Assembly (NCBI GenBank): GCA_029777945.1 | Contig: JAKORG010000019.1 | Coordinates: forward strand, 24,337-88,336 | DNA length: 64,000 nucleotides | Direction of reading: 5' to 3' | DNA from: Deltaproteobacteria bacterium | Lineage (GTDB): Bacteria; Desulfobacterota; Syntrophorhabdia; Syntrophorhabdales; Syntrophorhabdaceae | Part shown: positions 16,872 through 26,082 of the stretch, in pieces | Layout of the letters: each line of letters opens with the position of its first letter | Position numbering within the stretch: position 1 is the first letter of the stretch | The notes under the pieces: generated by a model | What the model saw: only the letters and a program-made list of their open reading frames with translations | Told to the model about the DNA's origin: nothing | The model's database searches: none | Translations under genes and position numbers: made by a program

Positions 16872-18764
16872 TCACATTAACAATTCGATGATTTTTTCAC
16901 ATACAGTTTCTACATCAAGACCTTCATATTTATAAGCCTCTTCTGAATCACCGGAGACGCCATAGTTCTTTACACCAAAGGATTCAAACCTACCCTTATA
17001 ATGCTGTTTTAAAAGATATAATGCAAGAAACGGTGCTATACCTGTTCTTATATTATGGTCTTCGTAAGTTATGATTGCAGGCAGTTTTAATGCCTTTTTC
17101 ATGACATCCTCATCTATTTCGTCTACACAGGCCATATTCACAATCATAAGGGTTTTACCCTTTTTTAAAAGTCTTTCCCTGATTTGGATTGCCTTTTGCA
17201 CCATTGCCCCATAAGTAATAATGGCACCGTCATCTCCATCCCTTATTATATCCATTTTACCATATACAAATTCATACGCTTCATCAAAAAAGATACTACC
17301 ATTCTCTTTTAAGATGATATCCCAGCGTGACCTTCCTGTTCCTAAGATAAAATTCCCTTTTGTCTTTGCAATAAACCTTGTTACCCTATCTACCTGATTT
17401 GGGTCACAGGGTATAATTGTTCTGAAATGATAGAGGTTTTTAGCCAGGCCTATGTAATTTATACACTGGTGTGTCTTTCCATCCTGGCCCACATCAAGAC
17501 CTAAATGGGTGAGTATTAATTTTAAATTTGTGCCGTTTATATCGTTCAATCTATGCTGGTTAAAGGTTTCTTCAATACCAAATACACCAAAGTCTGCAAA
17601 AAAACATAATATTCCGGTAGTTGATGCAGCACCTGCAATGGTGGCAGTATTGTGCTCTTGAATACCGCCCTGAAAGAAATGGTCAGGATAAGCCTTTGCA
17701 AAATCATTTGTCTTTACAGAGCCTGCCAGATCACAGTCAAACACACAAATGTGTTTCCCATTCTGTATATTCAGGTCTGCTAAATCTTTTAGTGCGTTTC
17801 CAAAGGCAGTCCTGTTATCCACTTTATCATCCAATGTGTATATCCTTGGTTTTCCTGTATCAATCTCGCCTGTTGCTTCATCGGGCCTTGTGGGTATAAA
17901 ACTCCATCTTCCTTTTCTAATTTCCCTATAGTAATCAAGCCTGTCTTCTATGGAAAGTATTGAAACTGCCTCTTTATATTCATTTGTATTTAGAGGACTG
18001 CCGTGATATTTTTCCTTGTGTTCCATAAAACCAATGCCAAACCCCATTATGGTTTTTGCAAGGATACATGTAGGATTATTTGTATGCCTTGCCTTTTTCA
18101 ATGCTAAATATATCTCATTGTAATTATGACCGTTTATCTCTATTACATCCCATCCATCGGATAAATAATTCTCTGCAATGTTTTGAGGCATTACATTGTA
18201 AATGTTTCCACTTATCTGAAGATTATTATAGTCTATGATAACGGTAATGTTATTGAGCCCGTATTTTTTTGCAAACCTTCTTGCCTCGCTGATCTGACCT
18301 TTCTGCTGTTCCCCATCGCCCATAGTAACATAGATATGGTTATCAATCTTTTTTATCTTCGATGCAATTGCAAAACCGCAACCTGCAGATAGACCTTGAC
18401 CGAGATTGCCTGTAGACCAGTCTATAAACGGAATACCCTTTACAACATGGCCTTCAAAGGGACTACCACCTTTTCTGAAAAATGCGATTACCTCATCGTG
18501 AGGAAGATATCCTAACCTTGCAAGGGCTGAATAGACACCAGGGGATGTATGACCATGACTTATAATGATTCTGTCCCTCTGTCTGCTCTTTAACTCGGCA
18601 AAAGAAAAGAGTACAAGGTATATATCAAGGGACGATATAGACCCTCCAGGATGCCCTGATGCAGCAAGGGTTGTCATGGTTATGATATCGCCTTTTGCAA
18701 GCCTTGAAAGTTCTTGAAATTTTTTTATTTCAGCCTCTGTGAGACTATCTCTCTCAAATGCCAT
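16872..18764 (-). CDS. tkt: Transketolase
   Basis: 630 residues, full length in one chain. Thiamine diphosphate motif GDGEQQKGQ ending near IDYNNLQ (about residues 150-180). The N-terminal part has AASGHPGGSISSLD. The pyrimidine domain and C-terminal domain (about residues 315-630) include GGIQEHNTATIAGAAS with the catalytic glutamate. It exchanges two-carbon units in the non-oxidative pentose phosphate pathway. Its start overlaps the end of nth by 11 bases. Confidence 0.93.
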   Translation of the reverse strand: MAFERDSLTEAEIKKFQELSRLAKGDIITMTTLAASGHPGGSISSLDIYLVLFSFAELKSRQRDRIIISHGHTSPGVYSALARLGYLPHDEVIAFFRKGGSPFEGHVVKGIPFIDWSTGNLGQGLSAGCGFAIASKIKKIDNHIYVTMGDGEQQKGQISEARRFAKKYGLNNITVIIDYNNLQISGNIYNVMPQNIAENYLSDGWDVIEINGHNYNEIYLALKKARHTNNPTCILAKTIMGFGIGFMEHKEKYHGSPLNTNEYKEAVSILSIEDRLDYYREIRKGRWSFIPTRPDEATGEIDTGKPRIYTLDDKVDNRTAFGNALKDLADLNIQNGKHICVFDCDLAGSVKTNDFAKAYPDHFFQGGIQEHNTATIAGAASTTGILCFFADFGVFGIEETFNQHRLNDINGTNLKLILTHLGLDVGQDGKTHQCINYIGLAKNLYHFRTIIPCDPNQVDRVTRFIAKTKGNFILGTGRSRWDIILKENGSIFFDEAYEFVYGKMDIIRDGDDGAIITYGAMVQKAIQIRERLLKKGKTLMIVNMACVDEIDEDVMKKALKLPAIITYEDHNIRTGIAPFLALYLLKQHYKGRFESFGVKNYGVSGDSEEAYKYEGLDVETVCEKIIELLM

Positions 18765-19392
18765 CCCTTCCTCCTTTGAAATAATCGCAGTCTTCTTGCA
18801 ATAAACATCTTTTGCACTCCGGTCTTCTCGCCTTGCATATGTATCTGCCGTGTAAGGTTAAAAGTAGCGATAAATCTGTATAGTCTTTTTCTTTTACTTT
18901 TTTTCGCAAATCCATCTCAATCTTTTCAGGGTCTTTTTGCTTCGTAAGCCCTATCCTGTTAGAAAGCCTTATGACATGGGTATCCACAATAATGGCAGGC
19001 CTTTTGAATGCAACACCTACAATCAGATTTGCTGATTTCCTTCCGATACCTTTAATCGTTGCAAATGTATCTATATCATCGGGGATATTGCCGCCAAACC
19101 TTTCTTTTATCTCTTTCACGACATTTTTTATAGCCCTTGCCTTATTTCTGTAAAATCCCGTTGGTTTTATGTCCTCTTCCAGTTCCTCAATGGAAACGTT
19201 TAAATAATCATCTAAAATTTTATATTTTTTAAAAAGGTCTTTTGTTACTTTGTTTACCCTTTCGTCTGTGCATTGGGCAGAAAGTATGGTGCTTATGGTA
19301 AGTTCCAGCGGGTTAGTGTAGGTAAGTTCAATCCTTGCATTACCGTGCATTTTTTTAAGTTTTTCCAAAATGGAACTTATGTCCTTTTCCAA
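18754..19392 (-). CDS. nth: Endonuclease III
   Basis: 212 residues, normal for Nth. The helix-hairpin-helix with the catalytic lysine reads IKGIGRKSANLIV. The catalytic aspartate is in IIVDTHVIRLSNRIGL, and the C-terminal iron-sulphur loop is C-x6-C-x2-C-x5-C (CKARRPECKRCLLQEDC). It removes oxidised pyrimidines from DNA. It lies 1 base after polX, forming a small base-excision repair pair. Confidence 0.95.
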   Translation of the reverse strand: MEKDISSILEKLKKMHGNARIELTYTNPLELTISTILSAQCTDERVNKVTKDLFKKYKILDDYLNVSIEELEEDIKPTGFYRNKARAIKNVVKEIKERFGGNIPDDIDTFATIKGIGRKSANLIVGVAFKRPAIIVDTHVIRLSNRIGLTKQKDPEKIEMDLRKKVKEKDYTDLSLLLTLHGRYICKARRPECKRCLLQEDCDYFKGGRDGI

Positions 19393-19393
19393 A

Positions 19394-21121
19394 TCATATC
19401 CCCTTTAATCTTTTAAGGTGAAGCAAGATATCCTTTATATCATTTAATGTTTTTGCATTCAATACATCTTTGTTTTCGAGCCAGCCTTTCCTTGCAATGC
19501 CCACACCATAGAAGATATCATAAAAACCATCTGACGAATGGGCATCGGGATTTATAGAAATTAATACCCCTTTTTCTTTAGCATATTTCAGATATCTCCA
19601 GTCTAAATCAAGCCTGTATGGACTTGCATTTAACTCGATTATAACATGGTTTTCTGCACAGGCGTCTATGATCCCCTTTAAGTCTACTGGATAACCATTT
19701 CTTGAAAGGAGAAGCCTTCCTGTGGGATGGCCCAGCATTGTTGTATATGGGTTTTCAATGACCTTAATGAGTCTTTTTTCCATTTCGTCCCTTTTCATAT
19801 GAAAATTCGAATGAATAGAGGCTATGACAAAATCAAAACCTCTAAGAATCTCCTCATCGTAATCGAGGCTGCCATCAGCTAAGATATCGCTTTCAATGCC
19901 CTTGAATATGTAAAAGTCATGGTTTTTTTTATTTAGGCTATCTATGAGCTCCCATTGCCTTAAAATATCATCAGTTTTCAATCCTCGCGCATAATATGCA
20001 CTTTTACTGTGGTCTGAGATACCAATATAAGACATACCCATTTCTTTTGCCTTAATGCCCAGTTTTTCTATTGTGTCAATGCCGTCGCTGAAGTCTGAAT
20101 GGATGTGAAAAATGCCCTTTATGTCTGACACGTTTATAATTTGAGGTATCTCTTTTTTCATTGCAGCCTCAACCTCACCCATATCTTCCCTTAATTCAGG
20201 AGGAATGAACTGCAATCCTAAAAACTCATAGATTTCTTCTTCGGAACTACATTTTATAAGGTTTTCTCCTTCAAAAAGACCGTATTCATTTAGTTTTAAA
20301 CCCTTTGCCTTAGATATGGACCTCAATCGCACGTTGTGTTCTTTGCTTCCGGTAAAATACATAACAGCATAGGGGAATGAGGTCTTTTCTACAACCCTTA
20401 AATCTGCTTCAATCCCGGTCTTCAGCCTACACGATGTCTTTGTATCGCCTGTTAAAAGCACCTCTTCTATCTCAGGCAAGGTTACAAAGAATTTTGTTAC
20501 AGGTTCGTGCTCATTGGCAGCCACAAGGATATCTATATCCTTTACCACCTCTTTTCTTCTTCTTATGCTACCGCAGACCTCTATGTTTTCCTCCAATATA
20601 ATCTTTGATAATTTATCTTTTATTGCCTGCGCCTGTGGATATGCATCTCCTAATAGGTATTCCCCTTTATGTCTTTTTAAAAATTCAATGCCCTTAAGTA
20701 TCTTTTCCTGGGTCTTTTCTCCAAAATTTGGAAGTGTTATTAGTCTATTTTCCCTGCAGGCATATTCAAGTTCGCCTAAATTGGTGATACCCAGTATATC
20801 GTATAAAACCTTAATCTTTTTTGGACCAAGGTTAGGCACTTCCAATAGCTCAAGTAATGAAGGAGGAATCTCTTTTTTAAGATTTTCAAGGTATTCGATA
20901 GAACCTGTTTTGACATATTCTTCTATCTTTGAGGCTATAGCATCGCCTATACCTTTTATCTTTTTTAGTTCCTTATTTTTTATTACAGTGTCTAAATCTT
21001 CAATGCCTGATATAACCCTTGCCGCATTGTAATATGCCTTTGATTTAAAAGGGTTTTCCCCTTTTATCTCAAGAAGCGCCCCGATTTCATTGAGTATATC
21101 TGATATGATTTTCACATGCAT
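19394..21121 (-). CDS. polX: Family X DNA polymerase with PHP domain (PolX)
   Basis: 575 residues. N-terminal helix-hairpin-helix repeats (IKGIGDAIASKIEEYV, LPNFGEKTQEKI) precede the polymerase X nucleotidyltransferase motif GSIRRRKEVVKDIDILV and a later acidic residue in GIEADLRVV. The C-terminal PHP domain (about residues 335-575) has IFHIHSDFSDG, ISDHSKSAYYARG, and SINPDAHSSDGF, the metal-binding His/Asp sets of a 3'-5' exonuclease. It fills gaps in base-excision repair, fitting its neighbour nth. Confidence 0.94.
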   Translation of the reverse strand: MHVKIISDILNEIGALLEIKGENPFKSKAYYNAARVISGIEDLDTVIKNKELKKIKGIGDAIASKIEEYVKTGSIEYLENLKKEIPPSLLELLEVPNLGPKKIKVLYDILGITNLGELEYACRENRLITLPNFGEKTQEKILKGIEFLKRHKGEYLLGDAYPQAQAIKDKLSKIILEENIEVCGSIRRRKEVVKDIDILVAANEHEPVTKFFVTLPEIEEVLLTGDTKTSCRLKTGIEADLRVVEKTSFPYAVMYFTGSKEHNVRLRSISKAKGLKLNEYGLFEGENLIKCSSEEEIYEFLGLQFIPPELREDMGEVEAAMKKEIPQIINVSDIKGIFHIHSDFSDGIDTIEKLGIKAKEMGMSYIGISDHSKSAYYARGLKTDDILRQWELIDSLNKKNHDFYIFKGIESDILADGSLDYDEEILRGFDFVIASIHSNFHMKRDEMEKRLIKVIENPYTTMLGHPTGRLLLSRNGYPVDLKGIIDACAENHVIIELNASPYRLDLDWRYLKYAKEKGVLISINPDAHSSDGFYDIFYGVGIARKGWLENKDVLNAKTLNDIKDILLHLKRLKGI

Positions 21122-21334
21122 AAACCTATTATTTCCGATGATAAAAAAAATGTCAACAGGGTAATATAAAAGCCATTCTAAAACAAAATTTCCTTTTTTT
21201 AGCCCATAGGCCTATAAATGTTTATTTAAGTTGCTCCTAACCACCGAAATTTAAAAATTTTTTTAATTTATTTTCTTTAATGGATTTGGTATTTGGTTTT
21301 GCTTTTGATAGCTATGTTGTGTTATATCTTTCTT

Positions 21335-22792
21335 ATGCATGGGCTTAAAGATTTCATAGACATACTCGAAAAAGAAAACGAATTAATTAGACTAAAAAAA
21401 CCTGTTTCAAAAGATTTAGAGATAACAGAGATTACAGACAGGATTTGTAAGGCAACACCGGATAAGAATAAGGCCATTCTATTTGAAAATGTAGTGGGTT
21501 ATGACATCCCCATTGTAACAAACATTTTTGGCAGCGAGAAGAGAATCAGTCTTTGCTTTGGAGTTAAAAAATTAGAAGAACTTAATAATAAGATAACTGG
21601 ACTTCTAAAATTTGATTTTAAAGGCAGTATCTTTGAGCTTTTAAAAAGAGGTGGGGAATTATTCAATCTATTTAAATCCTTTTCCTCTGAAAAAATTGTA
21701 GATAGACCTGCCTGCCAGCAGGTTATATTTAAAAACAACTTTTCCCTCAATGCATTACCTATACCCCATATATGGCCAAAAGACGGTGGCCGTTATATTA
21801 CACTGCCTCAGGTAATCACCTGCAATCCTGAAACAGGGAAAAGAAATGTGGGCATGTATAGACTACAGGCAATGGACGATAAGACCCTTATAGTCCACTG
21901 GCAAAGACACAAACATGGAAGAGAGCACGAAGACAAGGCAAAGGAATTAAATATACGGTATATTCCCTCTGCCATAGTCATAGGTGGTGATCCACTTTGT
22001 ATATGGGCTGCATCAGCACCATTACCCCCGGAAATGGACGAATATGGGTTAGTTTCTTTTTTTAGAGGCAAGCCTTTGGAGATGGCAAAATGTATAACCC
22101 AGCCCCTAAGTGTTCCCGCACACGCAGACATTGTAATAGAGGGCTACATTGATATAGAGGATATGAGAATGGAGGGGCCCTTTGGTGATCATACAGGTTA
22201 TTATACACCTCAGGCTTTGTTTCCCTCATTCCATATAACAGCTATAACTATGAAGAAGGATCCAATCTATCCAGCAACGATTACCGGTATACCGCCTATG
22301 GAAGATTTCTGGATGGGAAAGGCAGTGGAAAGATTGGCCCTTCCCTTTTTAAAGATGACACTTCCTGAAATACAGGACATAAATATGCCTTCCTTTGGAG
22401 TGTTTCACAATCTATTAATAGTTTCCATTAAAAAAAGGTTTCCCGGTCATGCAAGGAAGGTAATAAATGCCCTATGGGGTATGGGGCTTATATCTTTAAC
22501 AAAGGCTATTGTTGTTGTAGACCATGATGTGGATGTCCAGGACCTATACAGGGTAGGCTGGTATGTGTTGGGAAATGTAGACTGGCTAAGGGATACAATA
22601 ATTATGGAAGGCCCTGTGGATCAGTTGGACCATGCAACTGATAAGGATTCCTTTGGCGGGAAGATAGGGATTGATGCAACGAGGAAATTCAAAGAAGAAG
22701 GCTATAACAGACAATGGCCAGAAATTGTAAAGATGGATGAAGAAGTAATCAAAAAGGTAGATATAGATTGGGAAGCAGCAGGTATCTTTTAA
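21335..22792 (+). CDS. UbiD family prenylated-FMN decarboxylase
   Basis: 485 residues from the ATG at 21335, which gives the typical UbiD start MHGLKDFIDILEKENELIRL. A longer reading from TTG 21293 adds a non-homologous hydrophobic stretch. Landmarks are YRLQAMDDKTLIVHWQRHK, the prFMN-binding EGPFGDHTGYYTP, and the C-terminal FGGKIGIDATRK. UbiD enzymes decarboxylate aromatic or unsaturated acids. Co-transcription with ubiA points to quinone synthesis: either MenA/UbiA-type or the futalosine pathway enzymes known as MqnL/MqnP. The SD is weak. Confidence 0.88.
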   Translation: MHGLKDFIDILEKENELIRLKKPVSKDLEITEITDRICKATPDKNKAILFENVVGYDIPIVTNIFGSEKRISLCFGVKKLEELNNKITGLLKFDFKGSIFELLKRGGELFNLFKSFSSEKIVDRPACQQVIFKNNFSLNALPIPHIWPKDGGRYITLPQVITCNPETGKRNVGMYRLQAMDDKTLIVHWQRHKHGREHEDKAKELNIRYIPSAIVIGGDPLCIWAASAPLPPEMDEYGLVSFFRGKPLEMAKCITQPLSVPAHADIVIEGYIDIEDMRMEGPFGDHTGYYTPQALFPSFHITAITMKKDPIYPATITGIPPMEDFWMGKAVERLALPFLKMTLPEIQDINMPSFGVFHNLLIVSIKKRFPGHARKVINALWGMGLISLTKAIVVVDHDVDVQDLYRVGWYVLGNVDWLRDTIIMEGPVDQLDHATDKDSFGGKIGIDATRKFKEEGYNRQWPEIVKMDEEVIKKVDIDWEAAGIF

Positions 22793-23673
22793 ACAACCTT
22801 AAATCCATCTTTCTATTCTTGCAGATGATAAAATTTGAACACACGATCTTTGCCCTTCCCTTTGCATATATAGGTGTGTTTCTTGCAGCAAAGGGTTTTC
22901 CCGATGTTAAAAAATTTTTCCTCATTACCATTGCCTTTAGTGCTGCAAGGACTTATGCCATGACCTTAAACAGAATTATTGACTTAAAATACGACAGCAA
23001 GAACCCGAGAACCAGTGAAAGACATCTTGTTAAGGGTATTGTCAGAAAAAAAACAGCCATATACGGTGTACTTATCTCTTTTATCGTTTTTGTCATAACT
23101 GCCTATGCCCTTGGCCCTTTACCTTTTATCCTTACCCCTGTAGCCCTTTTCTTTCTTTCCTTTTATCACATCACAAAAAGATTTACATACTTTTCCCATT
23201 TCTTCTTAGGTTTAACAGATGGGCTTGCACCAGCAGGTGCCTGGGTGGCCATCCGTGGGTCTTTTTTTACTTTGTCAGACCAGCCGGCATGGATATTGAT
23301 TTTTATTGTCACATTCTGGATCGCAGGTTTTGATATACTATATCAGTGTCAGGATATTGAATTTGACCGAAAAGAAGGCCTCCACACGATACCATCAAGG
23401 TTTGGGACAGAGATGGCATTAAAAATAGCGCGATTATGCCATATTATTATGTTGTTAGGCCTTGTTTATCTTGGTTTTTTTCTCAATTTCAATATCTTTT
23501 ATATAATCTCCCTTGTAATCTCTACAGTATTACTACTAAAAGAACACAGCCTTATTTCTCCCCATGATTTATCAAAGCTCGATATGGCCTTTTTCAACAT
23601 GAATGGCTATATTAGCATCATAATATTTTTAGGAATTATGCTGTCCATATTTACAAATAGGGGTTACTTATGA
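22768..23673 (+). CDS. UbiA family prenyltransferase
   Basis: About 300 residues with eight to nine membrane helices. The aspartate-rich motifs are NRIIDLKYDSKNPRT and, in the second half, DILYQCQDIEFDRKEG, which bind the prenyl diphosphate and magnesium. KFEHTIFALPFAY is the typical N-terminal helix. The start is uncertain: TTG at 22768 overlaps ubiD by 25 bases, while ATG at 22825 would cut the first helix short. It attaches a polyprenyl tail to an aromatic acid in menaquinone-type synthesis and is followed directly by the ABC importer genes. Confidence 0.9.
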   Translation: MGSSRYLLNNLKSIFLFLQMIKFEHTIFALPFAYIGVFLAAKGFPDVKKFFLITIAFSAARTYAMTLNRIIDLKYDSKNPRTSERHLVKGIVRKKTAIYGVLISFIVFVITAYALGPLPFILTPVALFFLSFYHITKRFTYFSHFFLGLTDGLAPAGAWVAIRGSFFTLSDQPAWILIFIVTFWIAGFDILYQCQDIEFDRKEGLHTIPSRFGTEMALKIARLCHIIMLLGLVYLGFFLNFNIFYIISLVISTVLLLKEHSLISPHDLSKLDMAFFNMNGYISIIIFLGIMLSIFTNRGYL

Positions 23674-24608
23674 AAAAGATCGTAGTTTTCTTTCTTTTGT
23701 TTTTTTGTTTTTCTCCATTTGCCTTTGCACAGCCAAAAAACACCATCAAGGTAGGCATACTTCCCATACTCGATTCCCTGCCAATATATGTAGCTTTAGA
23801 TAAGGGATATTTCAAAGACAAAGGCATTGAGGTAGAGATAATCCACTGTGCCTCTGCAGCAGAAAGAGACCAGCTTATGGCAGCAGGTGCATTGGATATT
23901 ATAATAAACGATCTAATTGCCCTTGCCCTGTTCAATAAAGATAGGATAAATCTTGTAGCCACAAGATATGCCATGTTGCCTCAAAAAGACCATCCCCAAT
24001 TTTATATACTTTCTTCAAAAAAAAGTAAGATTAATCACCCCAAGGGGCTTAAAAATGTCCCCATAGGGATTTCAGAGGCAACAATCATACATTACGTAAC
24101 AGAGAGATTGCTCGAAAGAAACGGCTTGAAAAAAGAAGAGATAAGGTTTATACCCATACAAAGAATACCTGATAGGTTATCTGCATTAGAAAGAGGTGAA
24201 ATAGATGCTGCTACACTGCCTGACCCTTTAGCTATTCTTGCGATGATGAAAGGTGCTGTTCTGATACTCGATGATAGCAAAGAAAAGAGCTTTAGCGGTA
24301 GCATTTACTCTGTGAGAAAGGAATTCTTGGAGAAAAATCTTCAAGCCACAAAGGCATTTCTATTATCTATCAATAAGGCTATAGATGATATAAATAAAGA
24401 CAAAGGCAAATGGGCAAATCTTGTTGTGGAAAAGAAACTTGTTCCCCCTGTTCTTTTAAATTCATTTAAGATACCATCATACCCAGCCTTTGATGTGCCC
24501 GATAATAGAAGATGGGAAGACATAATACAATGGTTAAAGGGCAGGTCTTTAATAAAAACCAGTATTTCCTATAACGATTCTATAAAGGACATTTTAAAGT
24601 TAAGATGA
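23670..24608 (+). CDS. NMT1/THI5-type ABC transporter substrate-binding protein
   Basis: 312 residues with a signal peptide (basic start, FFLLFFCFSPFAFA, cleavage about residue 21). The mature part opens with KVGILPILDSLPIYVALDKGYF, the hallmark of the NMT1/SsuA-like periplasmic binding fold. DAATLPDPLAILAMMKG shows the hinge region. No lipobox is present, so it is probably soluble in the periplasm. It overlaps ubiA by 4 bases (ATGA) and the ATPase gene by 4, so the transporter is part of the ubiD-ubiA operon. The ligand is not known. Confidence 0.88.
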   Translation: MKKIVVFFLLFFCFSPFAFAQPKNTIKVGILPILDSLPIYVALDKGYFKDKGIEVEIIHCASAAERDQLMAAGALDIIINDLIALALFNKDRINLVATRYAMLPQKDHPQFYILSSKKSKINHPKGLKNVPIGISEATIIHYVTERLLERNGLKKEEIRFIPIQRIPDRLSALERGEIDAATLPDPLAILAMMKGAVLILDDSKEKSFSGSIYSVRKEFLEKNLQATKAFLLSINKAIDDINKDKGKWANLVVEKKLVPPVLLNSFKIPSYPAFDVPDNRRWEDIIQWLKGRSLIKTSISYNDSIKDILKLR

Positions 24609-25342
24609 TTTATATTAACGGAATCACATTTTTTTACAGAGAAGAGCGGCCTATCTTTGAAGATTTTTCAATGATAGTTCAAAAGGGTGAGGCATGGTCT
24701 ATAATAGGCCCTTCCGGATGTGGAAAAACAACCCTTTTATACCTTATAACAGGGCTTCTGAAACCTGCAAAAGGAACCATTGAAATAGAGGGGACAAAGG
24801 TAGATAGACCAAGAAAAAATACAGCCCTGATACTTCAAGATTACGGCCTTTTGCCTTGGAGAACTGTCAGGGAAAATATAGAGCTGGGATTAAGAATAAG
24901 GGGAATTAGAGAAGACCAAACAGTAAATATATGGCTTGAGAGATTAAATATTAAAGATGTGTCGGAAAGATATCCCCATCAGCTATCTGGTGGTCAGAGA
25001 CAGAGAACTGCCATAGCAAGGGCGCTTGTTTTAAAACCTGATATCCTCTTAATGGATGAGCCCTTTTCGTCTCTCGATGCACCAACACGGGAGAACCTTC
25101 AAAGCCTCATATTAGACCTTCAGAATGAACAGGGTTTAACAGTTATACTTGTGACCCATACCATAGAAGAGGCTGCCTTTATGGGCAGAAAAATACTCCA
25201 TCTTAGTTATCCACCTAATAAAAACCCTGTTATTATAGAAAACCCTGAAATACCTCTTAACAGAACAGATGCTAAATTCATAGCCACGTGTTCAAGGATA
25301 AGAGAGACAATAGGAAATGGTTTATGGGCACAGGCCGTATAA
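24605..25342 (+). CDS. ABC transporter ATP-binding protein (SsuB/TauB-like)
   Basis: 245 residues. Walker A GPSGCGKTTLLYL, Q-loop in LILQDYGLLPWRTVREN, signature LSGGQRQR, Walker B ILLMDEPFSSLD and switch histidine in VTHTIEEAAF are all intact. It energises the importer formed with the preceding binding protein and the following permease. Confidence 0.95.
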   Translation: MIYINGITFFYREERPIFEDFSMIVQKGEAWSIIGPSGCGKTTLLYLITGLLKPAKGTIEIEGTKVDRPRKNTALILQDYGLLPWRTVRENIELGLRIRGIREDQTVNIWLERLNIKDVSERYPHQLSGGQRQRTAIARALVLKPDILLMDEPFSSLDAPTRENLQSLILDLQNEQGLTVILVTHTIEEAAFMGRKILHLSYPPNKNPVIIENPEIPLNRTDAKFIATCSRIRETIGNGLWAQAV

Positions 25343-26067
25343 ATACAATTATTGCCTTTTTTGTTATTATCCTCATCTGGCATTCACTATCCATGCTTAT
25401 AAATCAACCCATACTTCCAAGGCCCCTATCTGTTCTTAAGATATTTATCTCTTCCTTTCCAAAAGATTTGGGAATACACTTCTTTGCAAGCTTAAAAAGG
25501 GTTGTGATAAGTATCATATTAGCTGTAATAATTTCGGCACCGCTGGGAATACTTATAGGTCAGATAGGGTTTTTAAACCGTATTTTCTCTCCTTTCATAT
25601 ATCTACTTTATCCTGTTCCGAAGGTAGTTTTTGTCCCTGTTATCATACTTTTATTCGGTATAGGAGACGGTGCAAAGGTGCTTATGATTTTCATCATCCT
25701 CTTTTTTCAGATACTTGTTTTATCAAGAGACGCAGCAACTCACCTGAGACCTGAACTTATCCTATCTGTAAAGAGTTTGGGGGCAAAAAAAAGGAAGATG
25801 TTCTTATACGTCTTTCTCCCTGCAACACTACCTGCCATATTTACAGGGGTTAGGCAATCCATAGGGACTGCAATTGCTGTTTTGTATGTGGCAGAGCTCT
25901 TTGCAACAAAATACGGCCTTGGATACTATATATATCTTACAGGGAGCACCCTTTTTGACTATCCTGCCATGTATGCAGGGATATTTGCCATGGGAATACT
26001 CGGTTTTGGTCTGTATTTCCTAACAGACTTTCTTGAAAGAAAGGTATGCACTTGGAGATTCGTATAA
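25324..26067 (+). CDS. ABC transporter permease (SsuC/TauC-like)
   Basis: 247 residues from the ATG at 25324, which has an SD (AGGAAA) eight bases upstream. A GTG at 25288 would give a longer overlap with the ATPase gene. About six membrane helices are seen, with the EAA-like loop LSVKSLGAKKRKMFLYVFLP. It is the last gene of the ubiD-ubiA-importer operon. The next gene is convergent, 15 bases on. Confidence 0.92.
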   Translation: MGTGRINTIIAFFVIILIWHSLSMLINQPILPRPLSVLKIFISSFPKDLGIHFFASLKRVVISIILAVIISAPLGILIGQIGFLNRIFSPFIYLLYPVPKVVFVPVIILLFGIGDGAKVLMIFIILFFQILVLSRDAATHLRPELILSVKSLGAKKRKMFLYVFLPATLPAIFTGVRQSIGTAIAVLYVAELFATKYGLGYYIYLTGSTLFDYPAMYAGIFAMGILGFGLYFLTDFLERKVCTWRFV

Positions 26068-26082
26068 GATAGTGGTTGGATT

